Source: Clostridia bacterium (GTDB lineage Bacteria; Bacillota; Clostridia; UMGS1810). From it: a DNA stretch of 64,000 nt. The notes beneath the pieces were generated by a model. That model ran no database searches and was not told the origin of the DNA. It was given only the letters and a program-made list of their open reading frames with translations. A program made the position numbers and the translations under genes. Shown here piece after piece: positions 1 to 7,942 of the stretch (position 1 is its first letter; each line of letters opens with the position of its first letter). The stretch lies in the NCBI GenBank assembly GCA_017481205.1, contig JAFUPN010000023.1, forward strand, positions 52,486 to 116,485, given 5' to 3'.

Positions 1-1711
1 AACCATAGTTAGCATTTGCACCAGCTTCACCGTCAAAACCGATAATCTTACCGGTAGCAGAAATGAAGAACATACCTTCTGTACCAAGCTTTGCTGTTGA
101 AGGATCGTCTACATCATCAAATACTTCTACATCATTGTAGTCAACAAAAGCGCCAACTTCATACTCAGTACCATCAATGTAGATATAATCGTCGGAAGCT
201 TCTGTTATAGAACCAGTAACTGAGCTCTGACCAAGATTGATAATCTTAATCTTTTCAACTTCTTCTGTTACTGCCTTAACACCAAATCCAACCTTAGAAG
301 CATCTGATTCAGCAAGGTCACCAACTACAACAGCAAGTACATCGTACTCAGCAAAATCTGCGAGTTCCATAGCATTACCGTCTTTGTCAACGATTTCAAT
401 TACAACATCTTCATCTGTGAGGTCAAGTTCAATCTTTTTACCATCTACGAGAGCAATCTGTAAGAATTCAGGATCATCAGCCTTAACTTCTTCTACGATA
501 GCATTTGTGTAAACTGTTACGAGAACATTATCATAGTACTTGTCATCGCTATTTTCAACAAATTCGATTGTTGCATCTTCATCAGCAAAAATTGCAAGAT
601 CAGCAACATTTGATGTAAGAACACCATTTACATAAACAGTAGCATCTTCATCTACATAAATCTTTGTTGTCTTTGTAGCATCGGATGTTTCGTAGTATTC
701 TACAGCTACTTTCTCATCACCAATTTTTGCATTGCTTACATCAAGATCAGAAGAATTGATTGTAAGAGTTGCGCCAATACCTGAAGGAACAGCGATAACT
801 ACTTCATAATCGCTCTTAGCAGCTTTGTAAACGTAAGCTTTTACGTTCTGCTGATAGTAAGACTCGATGTTTGAATCTGCAATATCAAATGTATAAACAG
901 CTTTACCATCTTCTACCTTGTCCAAAACTTCACCCTTTGTGTTATAACCAAACTCGTAGTCATCAGAAGCTTCAGAAAGTGTAAACTCAACAGTATCCTG
1001 ATCGTTGTCTGTGTCACCTACAACACCGGTAGCAACATAGATATCCATGTTTGTGAGGAGTGTGGTGTAATCATCATAGTTATCAAGTACTTCATATGTA
1101 ATTTCTGTACCGTAACCGGTCTGATCCATTACAGGAATTTCCATAGCGTTTGCTGTGAGCATAGCAACTGTGCTTCTGAGAGCAGCAGCATCTGTACCGC
1201 TTGCTGAAACACCAGCTGTCATCTTTGTGCTGTTAGCAACTGTGAGGTAACCTGTGGGGTATCCACCTCTCTGTGCAGCCATGGGTTCGTAACCGATAGC
1301 TACAACGAGCATCTTAACTGCTTCAGCAAATGTTACATTGCCTTCGGGATCAAAGATGCCGTTTCCTTTACCGTTTATAATACCCTGCTGTGAAGCGAGG
1401 TTAATATAACCGGTAGCCCAGTGGTCAGCAGCTACGTCTGTAAAGATTGTAGCGCCTTTCGCACTGTTTGCACTGTTTTCAAGTCCGAGAGCACGGCATA
1501 CAACAGCAGCAAATTCTGCTCTTGTAATTGTGTTGTCGGGATTGAAGTTACCCTGATCATCACCCTTGAGTACTTCAAGAGCGGACAGGAGTTCAACTGC
1601 ACCAGCGTAGTCAGCTGTTGTGTCAACATCAGGATAGCTTGCGAAAGCTACTGTTGTCATCATCATAGCAAATACAACTACGAGTGCCAAAACTTTTTTG
1701 AGATTCTTCAT
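1..1711 (-). CDS. SLH-domain S-layer-like surface protein (3' end outside window)
   Basis: The ATG at 1709-1711 follows a good GGAGG site, and the frame stays open to the window edge (about 570 codons), so the C-terminus is missing. Residues 1-24 form a signal peptide (basic start, hydrophobic core, ending TTVAFA). Two SLH repeats follow, roughly residues 25-75 and 80-145, with typical motifs such as GNFNPDNTITRAEF and DHWATGYINLASQQGI. The rest is long, Asp/Val/Thr-rich and beta-strand-like. SLH domains anchor proteins to pyruvylated cell-wall polysaccharide, so this is an envelope protein. Its uniform codon choice (GCT, ACA, GTT, CTC) looks like that of a highly expressed gene, which would suit a main S-layer protein; that last step is inference. 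Confidence 0.88.
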   Translation of the reverse strand, partial: MKNLKKVLALVVVFAMMMTTVAFASYPDVDTTADYAGAVELLSALEVLKGDDQGNFNPDNTITRAEFAAVVCRALGLENSANSAKGATIFTDVAADHWATGYINLASQQGIINGKGNGIFDPEGNVTFAEAVKMLVVAIGYEPMAAQRGGYPTGYLTVANSTKMTAGVSASGTDAAALRSTVAMLTANAMEIPVMDQTGYGTEITYEVLDNYDDYTTLLTNMDIYVATGVVGDTDNDQDTVEFTLSEASDDYEFGYNTKGEVLDKVEDGKAVYTFDIADSNIESYYQQNVKAYVYKAAKSDYEVVIAVPSGIGATLTINSSDLDVSNAKIGDEKVAVEYYETSDATKTTKIYVDEDATVYVNGVLTSNVADLAIFADEDATIEFVENSDDKYYDNVLVTVYTNAIVEEVKADDPEFLQIALVDGKKIELDLTDEDVVIEIVDKDGNAMELADFAEYDVLAVVVGDLAESDASKVGFGVKAVTEEVEKIKIINLGQSSVTGSITEASDDYIYIDGTEYEVGAFVDYNDVEVFDDVDDPSTAKLGTEGMFFISATGKIIGFDGEAGANANYG

Positions 1712-2177
1712 AGTCTCAAATCCTCCTTAATAAATTTTTTGAAAGAGTAGAATTATGTATGACCTCCGGCACCTCTTTCATTATACCGGTAATCACTTTT
1801 GTCAGAGTATTCCTCCGACCTTGCACTGATTATACCACCAAAAACATGAAATAGTCAATGCAGTATTTTATGTTGTAACAAAACTGTAATGATAGAGTAA
1901 TCTATGTTACAATTCTGCTATAACCATGTAAAATAACCGCCTTTTTGAAACACAAATGAAATAATCCCCTATATAAATTAATTATATAATGGTACAAAAA
2001 CAAAAAATCATATGCTTTAACTTCAAAAATGCGTATCAGATATATTTTATATTGAAATTTTTAAATTGTCAAGAGAAATTTCGACATTTTTCTGTTGAAA
2101 TGTATTTTATTTTGTGTTATCTTATTTCTTGCGACACTAAATATACATATTTATATAATAAGAAAGGTTATGATGCA
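1712..2177. other. Intergenic region between two divergent genes
   Basis: It holds the SLH gene leader and promoter on the minus side, then about 300 bases of very AT-rich sequence before the next gene. An open frame runs from 1989 in phase with the downstream gene, but it has no ribosome binding site and a poor composition, so I treat it as non-coding. Confidence 0.6.
1829..1858 (-). promoter_or_regulatory. Promoter for the SLH protein gene
   Basis: Read on the minus strand: TTGACT (1853-1858), an 18-base spacer, TATAAT (1829-1834). This gives a leader of about 110 nt. A second TATAAT lies at 1780-1785, but its best upstream match (CTGACA) is only 14 bases away. Confidence 0.6.
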
Positions 2178-3011
2178 ATGAAAGTATCTTTTGTAGGCGG
2201 AGGAAAAAAGCTTACCGCATGTTACAGAATTTTTGAGGGGAAACGCGGTTTTGAAATTTCCGGCTTTTACAACAAAGCTATAGAAACCTGTGTTGATATT
2301 GCCATAGAAGCAAATGCTATGATATATCAATCGCTGGACAGCCTGTACCGGGACTCGGATATTATAGTACTTGCCATAAACGACAGGTCAGTGCCAGGAG
2401 TGATAGCGTCTCTGTCAAGGCTCCATGCTCACGGAAAGGTGTTTGTCACTATATCAGACACTCTGACCTCTTCTGACCTGAGCATGGCATATCCCAATGC
2501 CTGCGCAATTATAAACTCGATTGTTGACATACCGAATATGTCTGATAATGAAATTCGCTCAGCCTCATTTGTATGCGAGGTATTCGGCAAAAATTACATC
2601 AACTTTTGCCGCACGATGAAATCTTCCGATATACGATGCAAGTTTTTGACATCAAAGCAGCTTCAGATATACAGGTCCAGTCTGCATATGGCTAAGTACG
2701 GAATAGAGGCTGCAATCACATCTGCCATGCATCTTTTGAAAATCTCAACTGTTTCAGACAGTGCAAGGCACCTGATTCCTGTTATTAAAGAAGCTTTGAA
2801 TCATGGTTTTTCTTACGGATACACTGACACAGCCTCTCCTTACCGCTCCGCCGACCTGGACGAAATACGAAAGCATACAAAAATTCTTGAAGAAAACGGT
2901 ATTGAAAGTGCTAAAACCCTCTATAATGCCATTGCGCTGTATCTGACAGAGCAGACCTGCAATGACTATGAAGCGGCAGATGAGGCATTCAGATTAATCA
3001 AGAACTCATAA
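2178..3011 (+). CDS. Rossmann-like / DUF2520 family putative oxidoreductase
   Basis: A 277-residue protein starting MKVSFVGGGKKL. The glycine-rich VGGGKK segment after the first beta strand is a Rossmann nucleotide-binding turn. The order of elements (DSDIIVLAINDRSVPGVIASL, then HAHGKVFVTISD, then a helical C-terminal half) matches the Rossmann-like plus DUF2520 arrangement, related to ketopantoate- and pyrroline-5-carboxylate-reductase folds. The substrate is unknown. I chose the ATG at 2178 because AAAGG precedes it by 9 bases and the conserved fold begins there; 63 upstream in-frame codons look non-coding. The gene appears monocistronic. Confidence 0.72.
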   Translation: MKVSFVGGGKKLTACYRIFEGKRGFEISGFYNKAIETCVDIAIEANAMIYQSLDSLYRDSDIIVLAINDRSVPGVIASLSRLHAHGKVFVTISDTLTSSDLSMAYPNACAIINSIVDIPNMSDNEIRSASFVCEVFGKNYINFCRTMKSSDIRCKFLTSKQLQIYRSSLHMAKYGIEAAITSAMHLLKISTVSDSARHLIPVIKEALNHGFSYGYTDTASPYRSADLDEIRKHTKILEENGIESAKTLYNAIALYLTEQTCNDYEAADEAFRLIKNS

Positions 3012-3071
3012 CATTGTCGTATATATTTGCATATATAATAGAAGAAACTCGGATTAACCCATCATTTTCAG

Positions 3072-3117
3072 CGCGTATATAGATTTCATAATTTTTATTA
3101 TGTAACCTATATACGCG
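3072..3117 (+). terminator. Hairpin downstream of the DUF2520 gene
   Basis: CGCGTATATAG at 3072-3082 pairs with CTATATACGCG at 3107-3117, with further pairing (CATAAT/ATTATG) in the loop. A T-rich stretch follows some way downstream. It may be a weak terminator. Confidence 0.4.
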
Positions 3118-3165
3118 TTATATATCCGTTTTATATATTTTTTTGAATTTTTTTCAAAAAAAGTA

Positions 3166-3194
3166 TTGACATTTGGAATTTGATGATGTATAAT
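3166..3194 (+). promoter_or_regulatory. Promoter of the tRNA-Lys gene
   Basis: TTGACA (3166-3171), exactly 17 bases, TATAAT (3189-3194): a perfect consensus promoter about 40 bases before the mature tRNA start. Confidence 0.85.
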
Positions 3195-3234
3195 ATTCAA
3201 TGTTGTTGCGGTAAACAACACAAAATTTAATAAC

Positions 3235-3310
3235 GGACCATTAGCTCAGTTGGTAGAGCACCTGACTCTTAATCAGGGTGTCCCGGGTTCGAGTCCCTGA
3301 TGGTCCACCA
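3235..3310 (+). tRNA. tRNA-Lys (anticodon CTT)
   Basis: Cloverleaf read by eye: acceptor GGACCAT/ATGGTCC, D arm GCTCAGTTGGTAGAGC, anticodon stem CCTGA/TCAGG with loop CTCTTAA (anticodon CTT, reading AAG), T arm with GGTTCGAGTCC, and an encoded CCA end. It stands alone with its own promoter and terminator. Confidence 0.96.
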
Positions 3311-3315
3311 GAATT

Positions 3316-3342
3316 AAAGACATCCATTGGATGTCTTTTTTT
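3316..3342 (+). terminator. tRNA-Lys terminator
   Basis: AAAGACATCC / GGATGTCTTT with a 3-base loop and a run of seven T's, 5 bases after the CCA end. Confidence 0.85.
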
Positions 3343-3514
3343 AGTTATATTTGCCTTACGGCAAGTTATATTGCTACGCAGTTGTATTCGGCTTATGCCG
3401 AGTGATATTGTGCTACGCGCAGTGTGATGGCAAATATAATATAACTGCAAACGAAGTTTGCAATAACACTTTTACAAAGTAAAAATATCACTCCAACAAA
3501 GTTGGAATATCACT
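3343..3514. repeat. Branched array of short hairpins (array 1)
   Basis: A 172-base tract of short perfect hairpins separated by a recurring 7-9 base spacer. Stems include TGCCTTACGGCA, CGGCTTATGCCG, GCAAACGAAGTTTGC and CCAACAAAGTTGGA. Spacers in the left half read AGTTATATT or AGTGATATT; in the right half they read ATATCACT, the reverse complement. The whole array could therefore fold as a long stem with hairpin branches. It sits between the tRNA terminator and an ATPase gene and contains no credible ORF. A second array with different spacers lies at 23482-23658. Confidence 0.75.
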
Positions 3515-3551
3515 AAAATATACTTGCATCTATATTATTCTTTGCCAAGGT

Positions 3552-3585
3552 AAAAACCGCTTTGCTCATAGCTTTGCGGTTTTTC
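3552..3585 (+). terminator. Terminator-like hairpin after array 1
   Basis: AAAAACCGC and GCGGTTTTT flank a 15-base loop, followed by TCTTTTG. Its symmetric A/T flanks could stop transcription in either direction. Confidence 0.55.
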
Positions 3586-3780
3586 TTTTGTTTTTATTAT
3601 TTTCTACATCTATGCCCCTATTGCACAGTTTATTGCACAAGGTGTAATTTTTGAACATAATTTTCTTTATCAACCCCTGACACTATATCAGCCATAATAT
3701 TTATAGCGACTTTCTTTGTATCCTCAATAACACCGCAAATAAAAATAACGATTTGTGCTACACGCCGGATTTAAATACAC

Positions 3781-3822
3781 AAAAAATCAGCATCCGACCA
3801 TTTGTAAGACGCTGATTTTTCT
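3781..3822 (-). terminator. Terminator of the AAA/DUF4143 gene
   Basis: AAAAATCAGC pairs with GCTGATTTTT (3811-3820). On the minus strand it lies about 80 bases beyond the stop codon at 3905. A further AT-rich hairpin (GAAATTC...GAATTTC enclosing CAAACTTTAGTTTG) lies at 3848-3884. Confidence 0.7.
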
Positions 3823-3904
3823 TTATTTTAAATACAACAAGGTTCTCCGAAATTCACAAACTTTAGTTTGATTGAATTTCGAGAGGTTCTTATTAAAATT
3901 TCTG

Positions 3905-5245
3905 TTACCGGCTTTTTTCCTTCATAAATCTCTTCAACAGAAAAGCCATAAAATATGGGAAGGTGTAAAATTTACCATTATATCCGATATTTTTATTGGC
4001 AAATTTAATACCATACTTAATATCTGTGTATTTTTCTTTATCAATCAGATTATTTAGCGAAACAGTTGCTCCGTCTGTTGCTTTTACCTCTACAGGTACA
4101 AGAGATTCCGAATCTCTCACGAAGAAATCCATTTCAAGCGTTCCCTTTTCATTTCGATAAAAATACAAATCGTATCCTTGCTTCTTTAACATTTCTCCAA
4201 CTACATTTTCATATATTGCACCTTTATAGGTGTTAAAGTTCTTGTTTGCACGCAAATCTTCCTGCGCTTCTTCATCAAGAGAGCCAACTAAAAGTCCAGT
4301 ATCTCCAAAATACAGTTTAAAATTATCGGCATTGTCATTTCCTTTAAGCGGAAGTTCAGGAGTTTCTAAACAATAACATGCATTTATTATCCCGGCTGAA
4401 ATTAACCATTCAACCGTTCCCACATACTCTCTGTTTCTTGCTCCACTCTCAATTTTTGAAATTTGGAATTTCTTATTCTCCTTTCCAAGAAATGTTGGTA
4501 TCTTTCTGTAAACATTTAAAATTTTCCCTTTGTCCAATCCTTTTGCGTATTTAGTGATATCCTCTTCATAGTCAAGCAAAATTTGCTTTTGCATCTTCAA
4601 GGTTCCACTGTAATTTTTATTTGTAACAAATAACTTTACAATCGCAGGCATTCCGCCTAAAACCATATACTCGCGAAAATTTTCAAGCATAATTTCATAC
4701 TCAACAGTTGACAAAGGCGTAATGCTAACCATTTTGTTATACATTTCTTCAATTTGTTCCTCACGATATCCCTTTGCCCAAAGAAATTCTTCAAAATCCA
4801 TCGAATACATTTCGTAATCTTCCTTAAATCCTACACTGTTTGATTCAATTTCTTCATAGCTTATTCCCATAAGAGAGCCGGAGCATATAACATCATATCG
4901 TCCGTCTAATTTAAATGACTTTAGACTTGTTGCACAGTTCGGACATGCCTGCAGTTCATCAAAAAACAAAAGCGTTTGCCCAGAGATAAACTCAAAGTCA
5001 GGATTTATTAACGATATATTTTTCAAAATTGTATCTACTTCAAATCCATCATCAAATATTTTCTTATACTGTTTTTGCAGCACAAAATTAATTTCTACAA
5101 CGCTTTTATAATTTTTCTCTGCAAATTTTTGTATAGATACAGTTTTTCCAATTTGTCTGGCGCCTTTAACAATCAGTGGCAATCGTTCTGCATTTTGCTT
5201 CCATGTTATAAGATAATCATCTATTTTTCTTTTTAAAAGTTCCAT
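3905..5245 (-). CDS. AAA-family ATPase with DUF4143 domain
   Basis: A 446-residue protein. Near the N-terminus a Walker A motif (VKGARQIGKTVSIQKFA) is followed by a Walker B motif (TLLFFDELQACP) and the box ICSGSLMGI, as in the AAA_14 family. The C-terminal half carries the DUF4143 pattern (LYFGDTGLLVGSL, the YKGAIYENVVGEML block, and a nuclease-like EMDFFV...PVEVKA segment). Such proteins are common orphan ATPases in Clostridia and archaea and their role is unknown. The start at 5245 has GGAGGTGC 6 bases upstream; an in-frame upstream start at 5293 would overlap the promoter. It stands alone. Confidence 0.85.
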   Translation of the reverse strand: MELLKRKIDDYLITWKQNAERLPLIVKGARQIGKTVSIQKFAEKNYKSVVEINFVLQKQYKKIFDDGFEVDTILKNISLINPDFEFISGQTLLFFDELQACPNCATSLKSFKLDGRYDVICSGSLMGISYEEIESNSVGFKEDYEMYSMDFEEFLWAKGYREEQIEEMYNKMVSITPLSTVEYEIMLENFREYMVLGGMPAIVKLFVTNKNYSGTLKMQKQILLDYEEDITKYAKGLDKGKILNVYRKIPTFLGKENKKFQISKIESGARNREYVGTVEWLISAGIINACYCLETPELPLKGNDNADNFKLYFGDTGLLVGSLDEEAQEDLRANKNFNTYKGAIYENVVGEMLKKQGYDLYFYRNEKGTLEMDFFVRDSESLVPVEVKATDGATVSLNNLIDKEKYTDIKYGIKFANKNIGYNGKFYTFPYFMAFLLKRFMKEKSR

Positions 5246-5264
5246 TTCAAGCACCTCCAAAAAT

Positions 5265-5293
5265 ACAATATCACAAAATTCCTGTCCTGTCAA
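5265..5293 (-). promoter_or_regulatory. Promoter of the AAA/DUF4143 gene
   Basis: Minus strand: TTGACA (5288-5293), 17 bases, TATTGT (5265-5270). The leader would be very short, with the ribosome binding site almost at the 5' end. Confidence 0.6.
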
Positions 5294-5411
5294 TCCGAAA
5301 ATTCACATTTTTCCATTTAATTTGTGGTTATTATTTCACAAAATTCCATTTTGTATTCTTGCAATCCGTTAAAATGTAAAAGTTTAATTTATGTATACTC
5401 TGAATTATACT

Positions 5412-6395
5412 TTAGGCATAATTTCCTTTTGTTTCCTCAAGAAGCTGCACGAATTTATCCGCTACGGATTTTGGAGCGATAATCTTTGCTTTTGTGCCGA
5501 AATTCATTATCCATGCCAAAAACTGATTACTCACCGCTACCCTGAGATTTGCAGAAAATCTGTTGTCATCAGTCCTATGCATGGACACATCCATACCGAA
5601 CCTGTCTATAACAACGCCCGCAAGAGACGCATCAAACTCTACAGTGACATTTTCTTCCTGACCGCCAAACATTAAAAAAACTTTTTTGGAATATTCGGCA
5701 GGGTCAAACTCTTTTTCAGGCATTATGCGTTCATCATCGGTTATGGAGATACATTCCATTTTATCTACACGATAGTGAGTAAATGAGTTGTACTTTTGCT
5801 TATATGTTATAAGATAATAATTTTCGTCATCCCAGGTAAGAGATATGGGGGTCTCGGTATACAGCTGACCGTCCTTGCGATATTTCTTGGTCTTGTCCAT
5901 GGTCCATTCAAAATATTTAAAGGTAATCCGGCGGTTACGGGCAATGGCATCATGAATTCTGTCTACATTATAATATATATTTTCGTTTGCAGCCTTTACC
6001 CTGTTGGTTACATACACCTGACGTCTAAGAAGCTGAGCATCGTAATGACCCGCAAGCTGCTCAATCTTGGAAATGAGACTGAGGCTCTTTTTTGCCGTCA
6101 TAAACTTTGCACTCTGAACAGAATCCACAAGGAGCTTTAGCTCTGCCAGTTCAAACTGTCTGCTACCTACATAATATCCGAAGGTCTTGCTCTTAACCTG
6201 GACTATATCCATACCGTAAACATCACTGAGAAGCTCCAGGTCGTCATATATACTCTTACGCTCGGCATTGATACCGTACTTCGCAAGCTCGGATATCATA
6301 TCCTTTACTGTCATGGGATGATTTTCATCCGTTTTTTCCATAAGCATTGTATAAAGGTACAGCAGCTTGAGCTTTTGCATTGAGGACTTTGCCAT
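5412..6395 (-). CDS. WYL-domain transcriptional regulator
   Basis: 327 residues. An N-terminal winged-helix segment (residues about 5-60, with MTVKDMISELAKYGI and ERKSIYDDLELL) is followed by a WYL domain (about 145-230), seen in PISLTWDDENYYLITY and the FTHYRVDKM turn, and a C-terminal WCX-like part. The family binds DNA and is thought to sense ligands such as nucleic acid fragments through the WYL domain. The start has GGAGGTGATTTGAT directly upstream. The target is not evident; neighbours are an ATPase and, divergently, an aminotransferase. Confidence 0.85.
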   Translation of the reverse strand: MAKSSMQKLKLLYLYTMLMEKTDENHPMTVKDMISELAKYGINAERKSIYDDLELLSDVYGMDIVQVKSKTFGYYVGSRQFELAELKLLVDSVQSAKFMTAKKSLSLISKIEQLAGHYDAQLLRRQVYVTNRVKAANENIYYNVDRIHDAIARNRRITFKYFEWTMDKTKKYRKDGQLYTETPISLTWDDENYYLITYKQKYNSFTHYRVDKMECISITDDERIMPEKEFDPAEYSKKVFLMFGGQEENVTVEFDASLAGVVIDRFGMDVSMHRTDDNRFSANLRVAVSNQFLAWIMNFGTKAKIIAPKSVADKFVQLLEETKGNYA

Positions 6396-6426
6396 ATCAA
6401 ATCACCTCCGGCTATAATATATATTA

Positions 6427-6456
6427 ATTGTATCACACAATCCGGGTAATATGCAA
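6427..6456 (-). promoter_or_regulatory. Probable promoter of the WYL regulator
   Basis: Minus strand: TTGCAT (6451-6456), 18 bases, TACAAT (6427-6432). The remaining bases to 6619 hold nothing I recognise. Confidence 0.45.
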
Positions 6457-6619
6457 CAGTATATTGTTACGTTTTTGCTATTTAAATTTTTTGTATTGTA
6501 AAATTTGACGATAAGAGAATAGTTATCGGGAATACTATGATTGAAAAAGCATACCAAATAAATGAAAATATTCTGACAAACATATATCTGTATGATAAAG
6601 CAGAAAACTTTATAAAAAT

Positions 6620-6648
6620 TTGCGTAATCATATTTTTTGTGTTATAAT
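6620..6648 (+). promoter_or_regulatory. Promoter of the aminotransferase gene
   Basis: TTGCGT (6620-6625), 17 bases, TATAAT (6643-6648), 37 bases ahead of the start codon. Confidence 0.6.
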
Positions 6649-6685
6649 GTAATTAATAAATATGTCATAATGGGAGGAAACCACA

Positions 6686-7882
6686 TTGAAAAATATTGTT
6701 TCAGAAAAAATGTATGCTCTCGGAAGCAAGCGTTCCGAAATAAGAGAGCTTTTTGAATACGGCAAAAAAAGAATTGCCGAGGTTGGTGCAGAAAATGTGT
6801 ATGATTTTAGTCTGGGTAACCCGAGCGTTCCTGCGCCGGACTGTGTTAAAGAGGCACTTACAGACCTGATATGCAACGGAGACCCGGTGGCGCTCCACGG
6901 CTACACCTCCGCCCAGGGAGATCAAGGTGTGAGAGAGACTTGTGCCGATTATATAATAAAAACTCACGGCACAGAATGCAGTGCAAATGACTTTTACATG
7001 ACCTGCGGTGCGGCAGCATCACTGACAATTTCTCTCAGTGCACTGGCTCAGGAGGGTGACGAAACTATCGTGCTGGCTCCGTATTTTCCGGAATACCAAG
7101 TGTTTATAGCTCAGGCAGGCATGAATTGTGTTGAAGTTAAATGCAATGAAGAGGATTTTCAGGTGGATTTTGATGCTTTTGAAGCAGCGCTCTCAGAGCA
7201 CACAAAGGCTGTTATCATCAACTCTCCAAACAATCCTTCTGGCGCGGTGCTTTCTGAGAATACTATAAAAAAACTTGCCTCTATACTTGAAAACGCACAG
7301 AAAAAATACGGACGCAATATATTCATTATTGCAGACGAGCCATACCGCGAGCTGGTATATGATGATATTTCGGTTCCGTTTATACCCAATTACTATAAAA
7401 ATACACTGGTTTGCTACTCCTTTAGCAAATCCCTGTCACTGCCCGGAGAACGTATAGGCTACATATTTGTTCCTCCTGCTTCAGACTGTCACGACGAAGT
7501 ATATTTTGCAGTGTGCGGAGCAGGAAGGTCACTGGGCTTTGTATGCGCCCCCAGTCTCTTTCAGAAAATGGTTCCATACTGTATCGGCAAAACCTCTGAT
7601 ATATCAATATATAAGAAAAATCGTGACCTGCTGTGCAACGCATTGACAGAATACGGCTACAAGGTAGTTCGACCCGACGGAGCATTTTACCTATTTGTAA
7701 AAACACTTGAGGAAGACTCACGCGCATTCTGCGAGAAGGCAAAGGCTCATGACCTGCTCCTGGTTGCAAGCGACAGCTTCGGAATGCCGGGATACTGCCG
7801 TATTTCTTACTGCGTATCAACCGATATGATTGAAAGAGCTTTGCCCGCATTCAAGGCACTGGCTGAAGAATACAACAAATAA
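6686..7882 (+). CDS. Pyridoxal-phosphate-dependent class I/II aminotransferase
   Basis: 398 residues from a TTG start with GGAGG 8 bases upstream. Fold-type I signatures are visible: FSLGNPSVPAP near the N-terminus, NSPNNPSG (about 175-182), IIADEPYREL (about 214), and SFSKSLSLPGERIGY, where the lysine of SFSK should hold PLP. The C-terminal Arg motif is GYCRISYC. This is the aspartate/aromatic aminotransferase fold, and the substrate cannot be told from sequence. A long hairpin separates it from the MATE exporter gene 60 bases downstream, so the two may be partly co-transcribed. Confidence 0.9.
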   Translation: MKNIVSEKMYALGSKRSEIRELFEYGKKRIAEVGAENVYDFSLGNPSVPAPDCVKEALTDLICNGDPVALHGYTSAQGDQGVRETCADYIIKTHGTECSANDFYMTCGAAASLTISLSALAQEGDETIVLAPYFPEYQVFIAQAGMNCVEVKCNEEDFQVDFDAFEAALSEHTKAVIINSPNNPSGAVLSENTIKKLASILENAQKKYGRNIFIIADEPYRELVYDDISVPFIPNYYKNTLVCYSFSKSLSLPGERIGYIFVPPASDCHDEVYFAVCGAGRSLGFVCAPSLFQKMVPYCIGKTSDISIYKKNRDLLCNALTEYGYKVVRPDGAFYLFVKTLEEDSRAFCEKAKAHDLLLVASDSFGMPGYCRISYCVSTDMIERALPAFKALAEEYNK

Positions 7883-7886
7883 TATA

Positions 7887-7925
7887 CAATAAAAATACCA
7901 TGGCTTTATCATGGTATTTTTATTG
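7887..7925 (+). terminator. Long perfect hairpin between aminotransferase and MATE genes
   Basis: A 16-bp perfect stem (CAATAAAAATACCATG with its complement) and 7-base loop end 18 bases before the MATE start codon. The T-rich 3' arm makes it a plausible intrinsic terminator or attenuator within a two-gene unit. Confidence 0.7.
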
Positions 7926-7942
7926 TACCGGAGGAAACATAC

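Noticed and set aside
1989..2177. N-terminal extension of the DUF2520 protein
   Set aside because: No ribosome binding site, very AT-rich, and the conserved fold begins at 2178.
3241..3450. ORF of 69 codons on the minus strand across the tRNA gene (ends with SGTRTRDTLIKSQ)
   Set aside because: This is the well-known false translation of a tRNA gene on its antisense strand, and the upstream part lies in the hairpin array.
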